From assembly GCA_938045955.1 (NCBI GenBank), contig CALIBK010000161.1, positions 1 to 37,712 on the forward strand: a stretch of DNA of 37,712 nucleotides, written 5' to 3'. Below are positions 16,489 through 26,385 of this stretch, piece by piece. The position numbers and the translations under genes were made by a program. Within the stretch, counting starts at the first letter, position 1. Every line of letters begins with the position of its first letter. The notes under the pieces were generated by a model. It worked only from the letters and a program-made list of their open reading frames with translations. It was not told where the DNA came from and made no database searches. The DNA is from an uncultured bacterium (GTDB lineage Bacteria > Desulfobacterota > BSN033 > UBA1163).

Positions 16489-18228
16489 TTATGATCGGGG
16501 GAGGGGTTCGATCTTCCCATTCTTTACTCTGAAGAGAGTTAGTGTTCGGACCGATGTCCCGTTTTCTGAAAAACCCGTTAGCCCAGAGACCCCCTGGTAG
16601 TTGGAGATGTTTAAAAGGGCTTCCTTTATTTCCAGAGGAGAAGAGATGGATCTGGATTGAAGGATTTCGAACAGAAGTTTTGCACCATCATAGCAGATGG
16701 CCTCCAGGGTTTCGGGATTTCGTCGATACTCTTTCTGAAATCTCTCTACAAAAGATTTTACCTTTGGAGCCCCTGAGGGGAAGGCATCAACAAAGATTGC
16801 TCCCTCCGCTCCCGTCCCTCCGATCGAGAGAAGACCTGGACCATTCCAGGTGTTGACTCCTAAAAAAGTGATTCCTTTGATTCCGTGCATTTTTATCTGG
16901 GCCAGAATGGTTCCCACCCGGTGATGGGAGTCAGGGATAAAGAGGGCCTCTTTGTTTGAAATATATCGAGCCTTAAGGAACCCCTGAATCTCCTGTTGAA
17001 AGTCGGTTTGATCCTCTTGATAGATAAGTATCCCTGAAATTTTTCCCCCCAATCGACTCACTTCCTGTTTAAAAAGATTTTTGAAATATACGCCAAAAGG
17101 GGAGTTAGGATAGAGGATGCGGAAGGTTTGGAGTCCCAATTCTTTGATTGCAAAGGAGGCCAGGGTTTGAACCTGTTCCAGAGGAGTGATTGAGTTTTGA
17201 AAGACAAAGTCCCGTTTCTCCATGGAAACCTCTTTTTGAGAAAAACTGACCATGGGCACCTTAAGTTGTTGGGCTTTTTTTGCTGCTCCCTCCAGATTAA
17301 TACTTAATAGAGGACCCAGAATGACCATCACTTTTTCTCCTTTAATCAGATCCTCTATCGCCCTCTCAGCTTCCTTAGGATCTCCCCTGGAGTCTCGAAG
17401 AATGAGGGAGAACATCTCTTCTCTTGAGTTCTTCTCTTTAAAGGCAAACTGGATGGCCTGCCATGCCCTCTCTCCAAAGGATTTAGAAGAACCGCTGAGA
17501 GGAAGGAGAATTCCGATGGAGTATTTTGCCCTGGTTCGAAAAGGAATCTCTTCGGAGAGTTCTTTTGCCTGAATCCAGTAGTCCATTGCTGGATACTCTC
17601 TTCCGATTTCACCCAATATCCTCTGGGCACGAATGGAATTCCCTCGGTCCTTCTCCATCTTTGCCCATCGAAGTTTTGCATAACCTCCCACATAAGCTCC
17701 TCGAAAGGCCGTTTCGATACGGTTCAGTTCCTCTTCACTCTCTATTGCGTCGATCAATTCACGGATCTTCTTTTTTAACTCATCATGAGATCGTCCGGGG
17801 ATGAAGAGCCCCTTTCCATACCAATGGAGGGCCTGAAGTCGATCTTTCAATATAGAATAATTATCTCCAAGAAGGGTGAAGATCTGAATCATTCGGTCGG
17901 ATTGAGGAAGTCCAGAGAGGAGGTCTTTTAGGATGGGAATGGCATCGTGGGGGCGCTTCAGATGGGTGTAACATATTCCCATTCGGAATCTGGATTCCTC
18001 CAAGAGAGGGCTCCGGGGATATTTACGGATCAATTGTTGAAATCGCCAGAGGGCTTTTTGAAAGTCGCCTTTTTCGAAGAGTCTTTCTCCTTCCCTGAAA
18101 AGGTCTACCTCCTCAGGGGAAGGAGATTGAGACCAGGCGAAATATAAGCCATGAACGAAGAGGAGGGAGAAAAGAATAAAAAGGTAGGGAAGCTTTCTTT
18201 TTTCTTTAAGGGTGGATGGGAGTAACAT
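16489..18228 (-). CDS. TPR + periplasmic-binding (Peripla_BP_6/LpoA-like) protein
   Basis: Start moved from 18366 to ATG 18228, giving a signal peptide (KLPYLFILFSLLFVHGLYFAWS); TPR units, then IGILLPLSGSSKSFGERAWQ... Confidence 0.8.
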   Translation of the reverse strand: MLLPSTLKEKRKLPYLFILFSLLFVHGLYFAWSQSPSPEEVDLFREGERLFEKGDFQKALWRFQQLIRKYPRSPLLEESRFRMGICYTHLKRPHDAIPILKDLLSGLPQSDRMIQIFTLLGDNYSILKDRLQALHWYGKGLFIPGRSHDELKKKIRELIDAIESEEELNRIETAFRGAYVGGYAKLRWAKMEKDRGNSIRAQRILGEIGREYPAMDYWIQAKELSEEIPFRTRAKYSIGILLPLSGSSKSFGERAWQAIQFAFKEKNSREEMFSLILRDSRGDPKEAERAIEDLIKGEKVMVILGPLLSINLEGAAKKAQQLKVPMVSFSQKEVSMEKRDFVFQNSITPLEQVQTLASFAIKELGLQTFRILYPNSPFGVYFKNLFKQEVSRLGGKISGILIYQEDQTDFQQEIQGFLKARYISNKEALFIPDSHHRVGTILAQIKMHGIKGITFLGVNTWNGPGLLSIGGTGAEGAIFVDAFPSGAPKVKSFVERFQKEYRRNPETLEAICYDGAKLLFEILQSRSISSPLEIKEALLNISNYQGVSGLTGFSENGTSVRTLTLFRVKNGKIEPLPRS

Positions 18229-18739
18229 AATAGATTTCGGGAAGATGTCGGTAGCACTCCTCCACATCGATGCCATAACCCACAACAAAGACATCCTCAA
18301 TGGCTTTTCCCAGGTAATCTGGTTCGATCGAGACCTCCCTCCTTGCTTTTTTATCAAGCAGAGCACAGACCTTCACGGAGTTCGGACGCGAGAGGGAGAG
18401 CCGATCCTTCAGAAATTTCAAGGTATGACCGCTATCAATAATATCCTCAATAATGAGGACTTCTTTGCCTTCGATCGAAACCTCGATGTCTTTGGTGATT
18501 TCCACCTGTCCCGAACTCCTCATCTGACTCCCGTAGCTTGATAATCTCACAAAATCGATTTTTACAGGAATCCGAAGGTGGCGGATCAAATCCGAAAGAA
18601 ACATAAAGGCCCCTTTTAAAATACAGATCAGAATCAATTCCTTTCCCCGATAATCTTTCGAAATTTGATCCGCCAGTCGCTCCACGATAGATTCGATCTC
18701 TTCACGGGAAATCAAGGGATGAAGTTGATATTTCTCCAT
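18206..18739 (-). CDS. hpt: Hypoxanthine phosphoribosyltransferase
   Basis: LILICILKGAFMFLSDLIRHL, VLIIEDIIDSGHTL (PRPP motif), VGYGIDVEECYRHLPEIY. Confidence 0.97.
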   Translation of the reverse strand: MEKYQLHPLISREEIESIVERLADQISKDYRGKELILICILKGAFMFLSDLIRHLRIPVKIDFVRLSSYGSQMRSSGQVEITKDIEVSIEGKEVLIIEDIIDSGHTLKFLKDRLSLSRPNSVKVCALLDKKARREVSIEPDYLGKAIEDVFVVGYGIDVEECYRHLPEIYYVTPIHP

Positions 18740-18744
18740 AAATT

Positions 18745-19401
18745 TTAAAGGGCGTGCTCCAGGACGACAATCTCCATCTGGGACGGAAGACTCTTTTTGT
18801 CAAAAGAGATTTCATTCGTCCCTGGCCGTTTAATATGGGTCTTTCCTTTCAGAAAGTCTTCCACGGGAGAGATGGGAAATCCGCATTTGGAGGTTTTAAA
18901 ATGCATTGGAATGACTACCTTAGGTTTAATCTGTTGAGCTACCTCGGTTGCCTCTCTGGCATCAATGGTAAAGAATCCTCCTACCGGGAGAAAAAGGATA
19001 TCCACGGGGCCAATCTCTACCACTTCTTTTTCGCCCAATCGGTGGCCGAGATCCCCCAGGTGGCAAAGTTGCATTTCATCGACTGAAAGCACGAAGATTG
19101 TGTTTTCTCCACGTTCCTTCCCTCTGGAAGGATCATGATAGGTCGAAATCCCTTTAATGGGAATTCCCTTAACGTTTTTTGGACCACTTCCTTTGACGAT
19201 CTGAGGAGAACCCGGTAGGCTCTTGGTGTCGTTGTGATCCGCATGGTCATGACTCGTAAGCACGATATCTGCTTCATCTTTGATCTTCCCATAGGCCAGT
19301 TGGCCTCCATAGGCCCCGGATTCATAAGGATCAAAGATAATCTTTATCCCTTGCTCTGTAGTGACTAAAAATGAAGCATGTCCGTACCATTTGATTTTCA
19401 T
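18745..19401 (-). CDS. Metallo-beta-lactamase-fold hydrolase (UPF0173-like)
   Basis: IKWYGHASFLV, LTSHDHADHND, LCHLGDLGH, PMHFKTSKCG. Confidence 0.9.
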   Translation of the reverse strand: MKIKWYGHASFLVTTEQGIKIIFDPYESGAYGGQLAYGKIKDEADIVLTSHDHADHNDTKSLPGSPQIVKGSGPKNVKGIPIKGISTYHDPSRGKERGENTIFVLSVDEMQLCHLGDLGHRLGEKEVVEIGPVDILFLPVGGFFTIDAREATEVAQQIKPKVVIPMHFKTSKCGFPISPVEDFLKGKTHIKRPGTNEISFDKKSLPSQMEIVVLEHAL

Positions 19402-19449
19402 AGAGACCTCCTTTCCAGGCTTTTCCCCAAATGGCCAAGAAAATTTTTT

Positions 19450-19755
19450 CTATCTTTTCCTCAATTTTGCCTCCACGGCTTTTTTCTTCCCTTCAATCGT
19501 TCCCTTCTTGTCCCTTCGGTCATCAATTTTTATGGTGGTGAGGACTCGAAGAGCTCCCTTTTTAAAAGGAACTTCATGCATCTTGGAAGCGATGGATAAG
19601 AGCTTTTTTAAATCTCCTTCGATATTGGTCCCCATTGAAGTCAGTTCAAAGGGGATGTTCTCCCTTTTTAACACCTTGATACATTCAGCCACATACTCAC
19701 TCAAACTTGTCCCGGACGTTCCGATGGGGACGACACTGATTTCTAAGATGGCCAT
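19450..19755 (-). CDS. MTH1187/UPF0045-family putative thiamine-binding protein
   Basis: Start moved to ATG 19755: MAILEISVVPIGTSGTSLSEYVAECI...FELTSMGTNIEGDL. Confidence 0.85.
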   Translation of the reverse strand: MAILEISVVPIGTSGTSLSEYVAECIKVLKRENIPFELTSMGTNIEGDLKKLLSIASKMHEVPFKKGALRVLTTIKIDDRRDKKGTIEGKKKAVEAKLRKR

Positions 19756-19844
19756 CGATATCCTCCCTGGGTTAGGATTTAACCCATTTTTATCACTGAA
19801 ACAGGCTCTTGTCAATGACCAGATAAATATATTAATATGGTTTT

Positions 19845-20570
19845 ATGAATCAGCCTCAAGAAGTATCTGGTCTGATCGCTTTTTCTGCTGGATTTCTTTC
19901 ATTTATTTCTCCCTGCGTCCTTCCTCTGTTTCCCTCCTATCTGACCTATATCACCGGGATCTCCTTTAAAGAGCTCTCTGAACCACAGGGAAGGAAGTTA
20001 AGAGGGATGACCATTCTCCATTCTCTTCTTTTCATCATGGGCTTCTCTTCGGTATTTATTCTGATGGGTGCCTCGGCGACCTATTTAGGGCAGATTCTGG
20101 CAAGCTATCAAGAGTGGATCATGAAGGCTGGAGGAATTCTCATCATCATCCTGGGAATCCATTTCACAGGACTGATTCAGATTCCTTTCCTCCAGATGGA
20201 GAAAAGATTTGAGTTGAGAAAAAAACCCTTGGGTTTTTTAGGCTCCTTTCTGGTCGGAGTGGTCTTTGCGACGGGATGGACTCCCTGCATCGGTCCGATT
20301 CTTTCGACCATTCTGATCTATGCGAGTACCTCCCAGAAGTTTTCGACGGGTATTCTCCTTCTTACCCTTTATTCAATGGGATTAGGAGTTCCCTTCCTTC
20401 TTTCTTCATTAGCTTTCAATTCTTTCCTTTTTGCCTTTGAGTGGATAAAACGTTATATGCGGGTCATTACCCTGATCAGTGGAATATTTCTGATCCTTGT
20501 TGGAACTCTGATTCTTACAGATGCTTTCCGATCCCTCAGCTATTACTTCTATCAACTCTCCAGTCCTTAA
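19845..20570 (+). CDS. ccdA: Cytochrome c biogenesis protein CcdA
   Basis: AFSAGFLSFISPCVLPLFPSYLTYITG, FATGWTPCIGPILS, YSMGLGVPFLL. Confidence 0.95.
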   Translation: MNQPQEVSGLIAFSAGFLSFISPCVLPLFPSYLTYITGISFKELSEPQGRKLRGMTILHSLLFIMGFSSVFILMGASATYLGQILASYQEWIMKAGGILIIILGIHFTGLIQIPFLQMEKRFELRKKPLGFLGSFLVGVVFATGWTPCIGPILSTILIYASTSQKFSTGILLLTLYSMGLGVPFLLSSLAFNSFLFAFEWIKRYMRVITLISGIFLILVGTLILTDAFRSLSYYFYQLSSP

Positions 20571-20599
20571 TTTATCAAGAAGGGCCCCCTTTCATTCTC

Positions 20600-21694
20600 T
20601 CATTGTCTGAGGCTCATCAAGGCAAAGAGACCCCCCGAACCAAAAAGCAGGGTAGGGATCCAGGCAGAAAGAAGGGGTGGTAGGATTCCCGATTTACCGA
20701 AGGAAATAAAGGCATAGAAGGTGATCCCATAAGCAAAGCCAATCATTACACTCATTCCAATATTGAGGGCAATTCCTCCAGAACGACCGGTCCTGAGGGC
20801 AAATGGAATTCCTATCAGAACCATCACCAGATTTAGAAAGGGGTAGGAAAGTTTGGCATGGAGATCCACAAGATAGCGGGTGGGATCATAGCCGGAGAGT
20901 TTGATCTTCTGAATATAATTTTGGAGATCTGTATAGCTCATCTCTTTTGACTGACGTTCGATCTTCTGGAGAGAGTCCCAATCTTCTGAGAGGGAATACT
21001 CCTTCTCTGTAAAAGGGACGAGACGGATTGTCCCATCTTCCCCGAATTCTCGAATCGCTCCATTTAAAAATTTCCACCTTCCATTCACCCATTTTGCCTC
21101 CCGGGCATCGACCCGCTCGATACATCGAAATTGATCATCAAATTGATAAAGGGTGACTCCTTTTAAAACCTTCTCTTTTGAGTCAAGGAGTTGAATATTG
21201 AAGATTCGCTGGTCACTTCGATACCAGATCTTGTAATTCTTAAAGAAACTTGCAGGTTCCTGTTTTCGAACCTGAACAGAGAGCAGGTAATGAGTTTTCT
21301 GATTGGCCAGAGGAACAAGATATTCATTTCCGAGGAAGGAACAGAAACTCATCAAAAGGGCGATAAGGAAGAGAGGCAGTATGATTCGATAAAGACTCAC
21401 CCCTCCGGCTTTCATGGCTGTGAGTTCATTGTGTCTGGAAAGTGTCCCCAGAGTGAGGAGAATAGAGAGAAGAATGCCATAGGGGAGAGTCCATTGGAAA
21501 ACGATCTCGGGGATCTTGAAGAGGAGATATAAAAAGATAAGGGAGAAGTGAGCTTGATGCTTAATAAATATGTTGATCTTCTGAAAGAAGAGAACAATGA
21601 TATAAATAAGGACAAGGGTACTCAGGCTCAGACCAAAGATCTTTAGAAACTCCCGGAGGAGATAGCGATGGAGGATCCGAAACCTTTTAGACAT
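20600..21694 (-). CDS. lptG: LPS export permease LptG
   Basis: YjgP/YjgQ family: ELTAMKAGGVSLYRIILP; C-terminal TM block with GRSGGIALNIGMSVMIGFAYG. Confidence 0.85.
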   Translation of the reverse strand: MSKRFRILHRYLLREFLKIFGLSLSTLVLIYIIVLFFQKINIFIKHQAHFSLIFLYLLFKIPEIVFQWTLPYGILLSILLTLGTLSRHNELTAMKAGGVSLYRIILPLFLIALLMSFCSFLGNEYLVPLANQKTHYLLSVQVRKQEPASFFKNYKIWYRSDQRIFNIQLLDSKEKVLKGVTLYQFDDQFRCIERVDAREAKWVNGRWKFLNGAIREFGEDGTIRLVPFTEKEYSLSEDWDSLQKIERQSKEMSYTDLQNYIQKIKLSGYDPTRYLVDLHAKLSYPFLNLVMVLIGIPFALRTGRSGGIALNIGMSVMIGFAYGITFYAFISFGKSGILPPLLSAWIPTLLFGSGGLFALMSLRQ

Positions 21695-22868
21695 GCTCCC
21701 AGGTCCTTCTCCACTTCTCCTGAAGGAAGTCGATCCCTTCGGTTAACCAGAGAAGAGGCTTAAAAGGAGATTCTTTTGCTGACTTGATGAGGAGATAGAT
21801 TCCAAAAATTCCAAAAAGGAGATTTGGAACCCAACCCGCCCATGAGGGAGGGATTTCCTTTCCCATCGCAAGGATTTCTGATGCCGTAAGGGCAATGTAG
21901 TAGATAAGGATGATGAAAATACAGAGGATCAATCCATAGGATCTACTGGATCGGCGGGGCTGGATCCCGAGAGGAACGCCAATGAGTCCAAAAATCAGAC
22001 ATGAGAAAGGAATGGAATACCGCTTGTGAAGTTCCACTTCCTGAGAAGTGATATCCTCACCTGCCAGCCTCTTCTTCTCTATTTTTTCTTTAATCTCTTC
22101 AATTGACATTTCGTAGTCTTTTAATTTCTTTCCCATTTTTGCAAAAGCGCTGGACAGCTCCAGTCTAAGATCATAAGATTCGAAACGCATTTTTTGATAG
22201 ACATTCTGTCGGGGTTCGAATCGGTGAATCTCCCCTTGACGAAGGGTTAGAATCACCTCCTGAGATTTCGGATCGTTATAGAGATAGCCTTCTCTGGCAA
22301 AGATCGTATTCGTTTTTTCCTTATCCCTTTCATCATAGATTAGGACTCCTTCCATCTTTTTCCCCTGGATGGGAACTTTATCCACATAGATCACAAAGCC
22401 TTCGAACTCATCATTAAATACTCTTTCCTTAATCTCCACATCTGCCTTGGATTGAGCGATGAGAAAGAGCGTGGATTTAAAACCACGGTTTCCCCAGGGG
22501 AGACCATGAAAAACCAGAAAGGAGGTGAGGAGATAAGTTCCGATGGAGAAAAGAAGAACGGGAAAGTAGAGTTGGTAGAGACTTATGCCCGATGCCTTGA
22601 AAGCTGTAATTTCGCTATCCTGAGAGAGCCTTCCAAAGGCAAGGAGGGTTCCTAAAAGGAAGGCCATGGGAATGGTAAAGATAAGAAACGAGGGAGAAAT
22701 GTATAAGAGAAGCATAAAAATATGGGAGGGTTTCACTCCCCGGGTGACGATCAATTCGATAATTTTAAAGATTTTGTCCATTAAAAGGAGGATGGTAAAG
22801 GTTATCAAACCGATAAGAAAAATGGGAAGGATCTCTTTCAGGATATAGAGGGTGATGGTTTTTTTCAT
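21687..22868 (-). CDS. lptF: LPS export permease LptF
   Basis: YjgP/YjgQ family: SQDSEITAFKASGISLYQLYFP; ELHKRYSIPFSCLIFGLIGVPLG; overlaps lptG. Confidence 0.85.
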   Translation of the reverse strand: MKKTITLYILKEILPIFLIGLITFTILLLMDKIFKIIELIVTRGVKPSHIFMLLLYISPSFLIFTIPMAFLLGTLLAFGRLSQDSEITAFKASGISLYQLYFPVLLFSIGTYLLTSFLVFHGLPWGNRGFKSTLFLIAQSKADVEIKERVFNDEFEGFVIYVDKVPIQGKKMEGVLIYDERDKEKTNTIFAREGYLYNDPKSQEVILTLRQGEIHRFEPRQNVYQKMRFESYDLRLELSSAFAKMGKKLKDYEMSIEEIKEKIEKKRLAGEDITSQEVELHKRYSIPFSCLIFGLIGVPLGIQPRRSSRSYGLILCIFIILIYYIALTASEILAMGKEIPPSWAGWVPNLLFGIFGIYLLIKSAKESPFKPLLWLTEGIDFLQEKWRRTWEHV

Positions 22869-22988
22869 TTTTAAAATATTCTAAGGGGAGCAGAGTGGAG
22901 AAGTCAAGGAAGGATCAAAGGTTTGCAAATTTTCCCGGACCAAACTGACCGATCAAGTCCAGGGAGGTAATTGATATAGAAATATCCC

Positions 22989-23333
22989 TTATGGGAATAG
23001 GAGAATTCCCCCTTCTGACATTTTATGAATCGTTTCCTTCACTTTTTCATATTCCACTTCAGCGTAAAGATGAGGCTCAAGTCGTGGAATAGAAACACAT
23101 TTTTTAGTTATGGTATAGGCGTCTGGGTTCGGTTCCCCTTTATAGATTACAAGGAGGTCGATATCGCTTCCAACTGTGTAATTTCCCTTCGAATAAGATC
23201 CAAAAAGAATAACTTTAACAAGCGGGAGTTCTTCGTCCAATCTTTTGATTCGTTCTTTAAGGATTCGGAGAAGATCGGCTCGATCAAATTCTGGATAAAA
23301 GATTTTCACAGAACTGGATGATTTTTTCTGCAT
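22989..23333 (-). CDS. MNT-domain nucleotidyltransferase (putative antitoxin of HEPN/MNT pair)
   Basis: GSYSKGNYTVGSDID = GSx10DxD; start placed at internal Met (MQKKSSSSVKIFYPEF), overlapping the HEPN gene by ~50 nt. Confidence 0.85.
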   Translation of the reverse strand: MQKKSSSSVKIFYPEFDRADLLRILKERIKRLDEELPLVKVILFGSYSKGNYTVGSDIDLLVIYKGEPNPDAYTITKKCVSIPRLEPHLYAEVEYEKVKETIHKMSEGGILLFP

Positions 23334-23679
23334 GACCCAAAAGCCTCCTGGCTTCATCCTCAATATAACGAGTTCGTGGAGATCCAGAGGGATGAGCATT
23401 GGGATAACGAGTAGGGATATAAGCCTTATCCAGCTCTAAGGCACCATTTAATAGTTCTTTTGAAACTTCATGCTTTTTAGATAACTCTTGAAGCAAATCA
23501 CTTACAGAATGACCCCAGGCCTCCGCCCCCATTTTCTGAAAGACAGCCTTAACTGCTTTCTCTGCGGCTTGCTGCGATGAAAAACAGGACCATTCATAGA
23601 AGCCTTGCTCGATATCGCTTGATGCGTGTTTGAGATCTCCCTTCGCCTGATCCATCCAATCTCGACTTCTTTCTATCAT
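23284..23679 (-). CDS. HEPN-domain protein (putative toxin of HEPN/MNT pair)
   Basis: WMDQAKGDLKHA...CFSSQQAAEKAVKAVFQ; YIPTRYPNAHPSG contains an Rx4H motif. Confidence 0.88.
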   Translation of the reverse strand: MIERSRDWMDQAKGDLKHASSDIEQGFYEWSCFSSQQAAEKAVKAVFQKMGAEAWGHSVSDLLQELSKKHEVSKELLNGALELDKAYIPTRYPNAHPSGSPRTRYIEDEARRLLGHAEKIIQFCENLLSRI

Positions 23680-23790
23680 AGATCTTTAGATTAAATTCAA
23701 AGACTCAGATTCGACCCACAGGTTTGTCATTAAAAATGACCATGAATAGTCAGAGAGGGCAGAAATTAACCCAATTTATTGAAGGCATTA

Positions 23791-23863
23791 TGGTCCCAAC
23801 GGGATTCGAACCCGTGTTTTCGACGTGAGAGGCCGATGTCCTAGGCCACTAGACGATGGGACC
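23791..23863 (-). tRNA. tRNA-Glu (anticodon CTC)
   Basis: Reverse complement GGTCCCATCGTCTAGTGGCCTAGGACATCGGCCTCTCACGTCGAAAACACGGGTTCGAATCCCGTTGGGACC; anticodon loop CTCTCAC; CCA not encoded. Confidence 0.94.
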
Positions 23864-23963
23864 TTCTTTGTCCAAATTAACTCACAAACCCTCAAAAATC
23901 AAGGATAGATTGAAATGAATTCGAATTTCACTTATAATCGCTATCTCGGCGGAGATACAGTCG

Positions 23964-24935
23964 ATGATTCCTCTTCGAGATGCCATTCGATCAAAAACCT
24001 TTCCTGTTGTGAATACCCTCATTATCATCTTGAATGTCCTTGTCTTTTTCTGGCAGCTCACCCTGGGTCCAAGGCTTAATGAGATTCTGTTTCTTTATGG
24101 GATCGTCCCCCTCCGTTATTCTGATCCACAGATTGCTCTTCAATTCACAAGGTTTGAGCAGTGGTTCCCATTTATCTCTTCGATGTTTCTTCACGGCGGT
24201 CTGTTTCACATCCTCGGGAATATGTGGTTCCTCTATATCTTCGGAGATAATATCGAAGAAAGGCTCGGTCATCTCCGTTATCTCTTCTTCTACCTCCTTT
24301 GTGGCGTGGTAGCGGGTTTAGTCCATCTCTTTACAAACTGGGGTTCCAGGATCCCCACCATTGGAGCGAGCGGGGCTGTCTCTGGGGTCATGGGAGCCTA
24401 TCTTATCCTCTATCCTCATTCAAGAATTCTTACCCTTCTTCCGATCTTCTTCTTTCTTCATTTTGTAGAGATCCCGGCCTTTGTCTTCCTCGGTTATTGG
24501 TTTCTGATCCAACTTTTCTCAGCAAGCCTTACTCCTAAGAATGTGGGAGGAATTGCTTTCTGGGCTCACGTGGGAGGCTTTGTGGCAGGTTTCATCTTCG
24601 TTAAGCTCTTCGAGTGGGCTCCAAGAATTGGACTGGACTATAACCTTCGCCATTATACAGAAAGGAAGAGATCGCCTCGACTCCAAACCATCTATCCACA
24701 AATTCTTTCGGAAGATTTGGATGTATATGGAACCCTGTGGCTTACCCCCATAGAAGCGATCCGTGGGACTCGAAAGCTCATCTCTATTCCTCAGGGATTG
24801 CGTAAAAGAAATGTGATTGTCACTGTGCCGCCAGGAGTGGAAGAAGGAACGCGGTTACGTTTAAAAGGGTTGGGAAAGGCCGATCCTGAAGGAAATCGAG
24901 GAAACCTTTTCCTCGAAGTTCGAATCCTGGATTAA
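23964..24935 (+). CDS. Rhomboid intramembrane serine protease with C-terminal DnaJ-C-like domain
   Basis: HGGLFHILGNMWFLYIFGDNIEERLG, GASGAVSGVMG (GxSG), AHVGGFVAGF; C-terminus LWLTPIEAIRGTRKLISIP...VIVTVPPGVEEGTRLRLKGLGKADPEGNRGNLFLEVRI resembles DnaJ/CbpA CTDs. Confidence 0.85.
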   Translation: MIPLRDAIRSKTFPVVNTLIIILNVLVFFWQLTLGPRLNEILFLYGIVPLRYSDPQIALQFTRFEQWFPFISSMFLHGGLFHILGNMWFLYIFGDNIEERLGHLRYLFFYLLCGVVAGLVHLFTNWGSRIPTIGASGAVSGVMGAYLILYPHSRILTLLPIFFFLHFVEIPAFVFLGYWFLIQLFSASLTPKNVGGIAFWAHVGGFVAGFIFVKLFEWAPRIGLDYNLRHYTERKRSPRLQTIYPQILSEDLDVYGTLWLTPIEAIRGTRKLISIPQGLRKRNVIVTVPPGVEEGTRLRLKGLGKADPEGNRGNLFLEVRILD

Positions 24936-24960
24936 AATTGGTTTTAGAGTATTTTCTTAA

Positions 24961-26385
24961 ATGATAATCCAATCTGAAATCACCCCAAAGCATTCCCTTT
25001 CCAATTTTTTCGAGCCTGGGAGAATTGGTGTGATCGGATTATTAAGAGAAGGCTTTTTTGGCGGTTTAGTGGTCATCAAAACATTATTGAGAAACGGATT
25101 TTCAGGAGAAATCTATCCGGTAAACCCTTCTTACAAAGAGATTTTAGGTCTCAAGGTTTATCCCTCTATCAAAGATGTCCCCGCTCCTGTGGATTTAGTC
25201 TTGATCATTACGGGGAATCGGGCTGTTCCTCATATCCTTCGGGAATGTGGTGAGAAAGGGGTTAGAGCAGCCATTGTGGTTTCAGATGGGTTTGCCGAAA
25301 GGGACGAAGAAGGTGCAAAACTCCAAAAGGAGATAGTGGAGATTGGAAGACAGTGGGGGATCCGGATCCTTGGACCCAATACGGCCGGGATCGCCAATCC
25401 CTCGAAAGGTGTTCTTCCCAATCCATACGAATTAGGCTATGAGAGGCTGAAACCGGGGGGAGTGGCTCTCTGTGGTCAGACGGGAATGATTAACCCTCAG
25501 GCTTTTCCCTATGGAGATTTAGGATACGGGGTGAGCAAGATCTGTGATTTTGGGAATAAATGTGATGTGGATGAGTGCGATCTGATGGAGTACCTTGAGG
25601 AAGACTCCGACACAAAGGTCATTGCCCTTTATCTTGAAGGAATTCGGGATGGCCGAAGATTTATGGAGGTTGGAAGAAGGGTTCAAAAAAAGAAGCCTAT
25701 TCTCATTCTAAAGTCAGGTAGAACAGAAGAGGGAGCAAAAGCCACTTCTTCTCACACCGGGGCACTCGCGGTCAAGGATCAGATTTTCGATGGGGTCTGC
25801 AAACAAGCAGGCCTTCTTAGACTTGATAGTTTTGGGGAACTCTTTGAATTACCAAAGATCTTTTCCCACCAGCCCCTTCCAAAAGGAAATCGTCTGGGAA
25901 TCGTGACCTTTACTGGAGGGGTTGGGGTATTGGCCGTGGATGAAGCCACTCGATATGGTCTAAGGCCTACAATCCTTACCCGTAGAACGATAAGAGAGCT
26001 CAGTTCCATCTATCCGAATTTAGGAAAGCCTATCATCGATCTCGGTCCGCCCATGGCAGCCCTCAGGGATTATATTTCGATCTATCCAAAAATCCTGAGG
26101 GCAGTCTTAAAAGATGAGAATGTCGATTGTCTTTTCAACGTTATCTGGACAGGGCCTACCCAAACCTTCTTAGAGGAGTATCTCAGGATTTACCGACAGC
26201 TGAAAGAAATCAATCAAAAGACCGTTGCAACCTGGGTTTATGGCCCAAAAGTATCCCTGATCCAGGAGTTGACTTTTGGGCTTGAAGAATTGGGTTTCCC
26301 CGTATTTAAGGATTTGGAGAAGGCCATAAAGGCGTTAGGATTGGCCTCCCATTATAGTGTCTTAAAAAGGAGAGAAGAAAGATGA
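24961..26385 (+). CDS. ADP-forming acyl-CoA synthetase, alpha (CoA-binding/ligase) subunit
   Basis: GVIGLLREGFFGGLVVIKTLL (CoA binding), GPNTAGIANP, SSHTGALAVKD (phospho-His region). Confidence 0.88.
   Translation: MIIQSEITPKHSLSNFFEPGRIGVIGLLREGFFGGLVVIKTLLRNGFSGEIYPVNPSYKEILGLKVYPSIKDVPAPVDLVLIITGNRAVPHILRECGEKGVRAAIVVSDGFAERDEEGAKLQKEIVEIGRQWGIRILGPNTAGIANPSKGVLPNPYELGYERLKPGGVALCGQTGMINPQAFPYGDLGYGVSKICDFGNKCDVDECDLMEYLEEDSDTKVIALYLEGIRDGRRFMEVGRRVQKKKPILILKSGRTEEGAKATSSHTGALAVKDQIFDGVCKQAGLLRLDSFGELFELPKIFSHQPLPKGNRLGIVTFTGGVGVLAVDEATRYGLRPTILTRRTIRELSSIYPNLGKPIIDLGPPMAALRDYISIYPKILRAVLKDENVDCLFNVIWTGPTQTFLEEYLRIYRQLKEINQKTVATWVYGPKVSLIQELTFGLEELGFPVFKDLEKAIKALGLASHYSVLKRREER

Noticed and set aside
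16542-17804. Plus-strand ORFs (16542-16856, 17252-17572, 17526-17804) opposite the LpoA-like gene
   Set aside because: Shadow ORFs of the minus-strand CDS without recognisable domains.
18229-18366. N-terminal 46-aa extension of ORF 16489..18366 over hpt
   Set aside because: Extension is antiparallel in style to no known domain and simply re-reads the hpt gene in another frame; the internal Met at 18228 is followed by a signal peptide.
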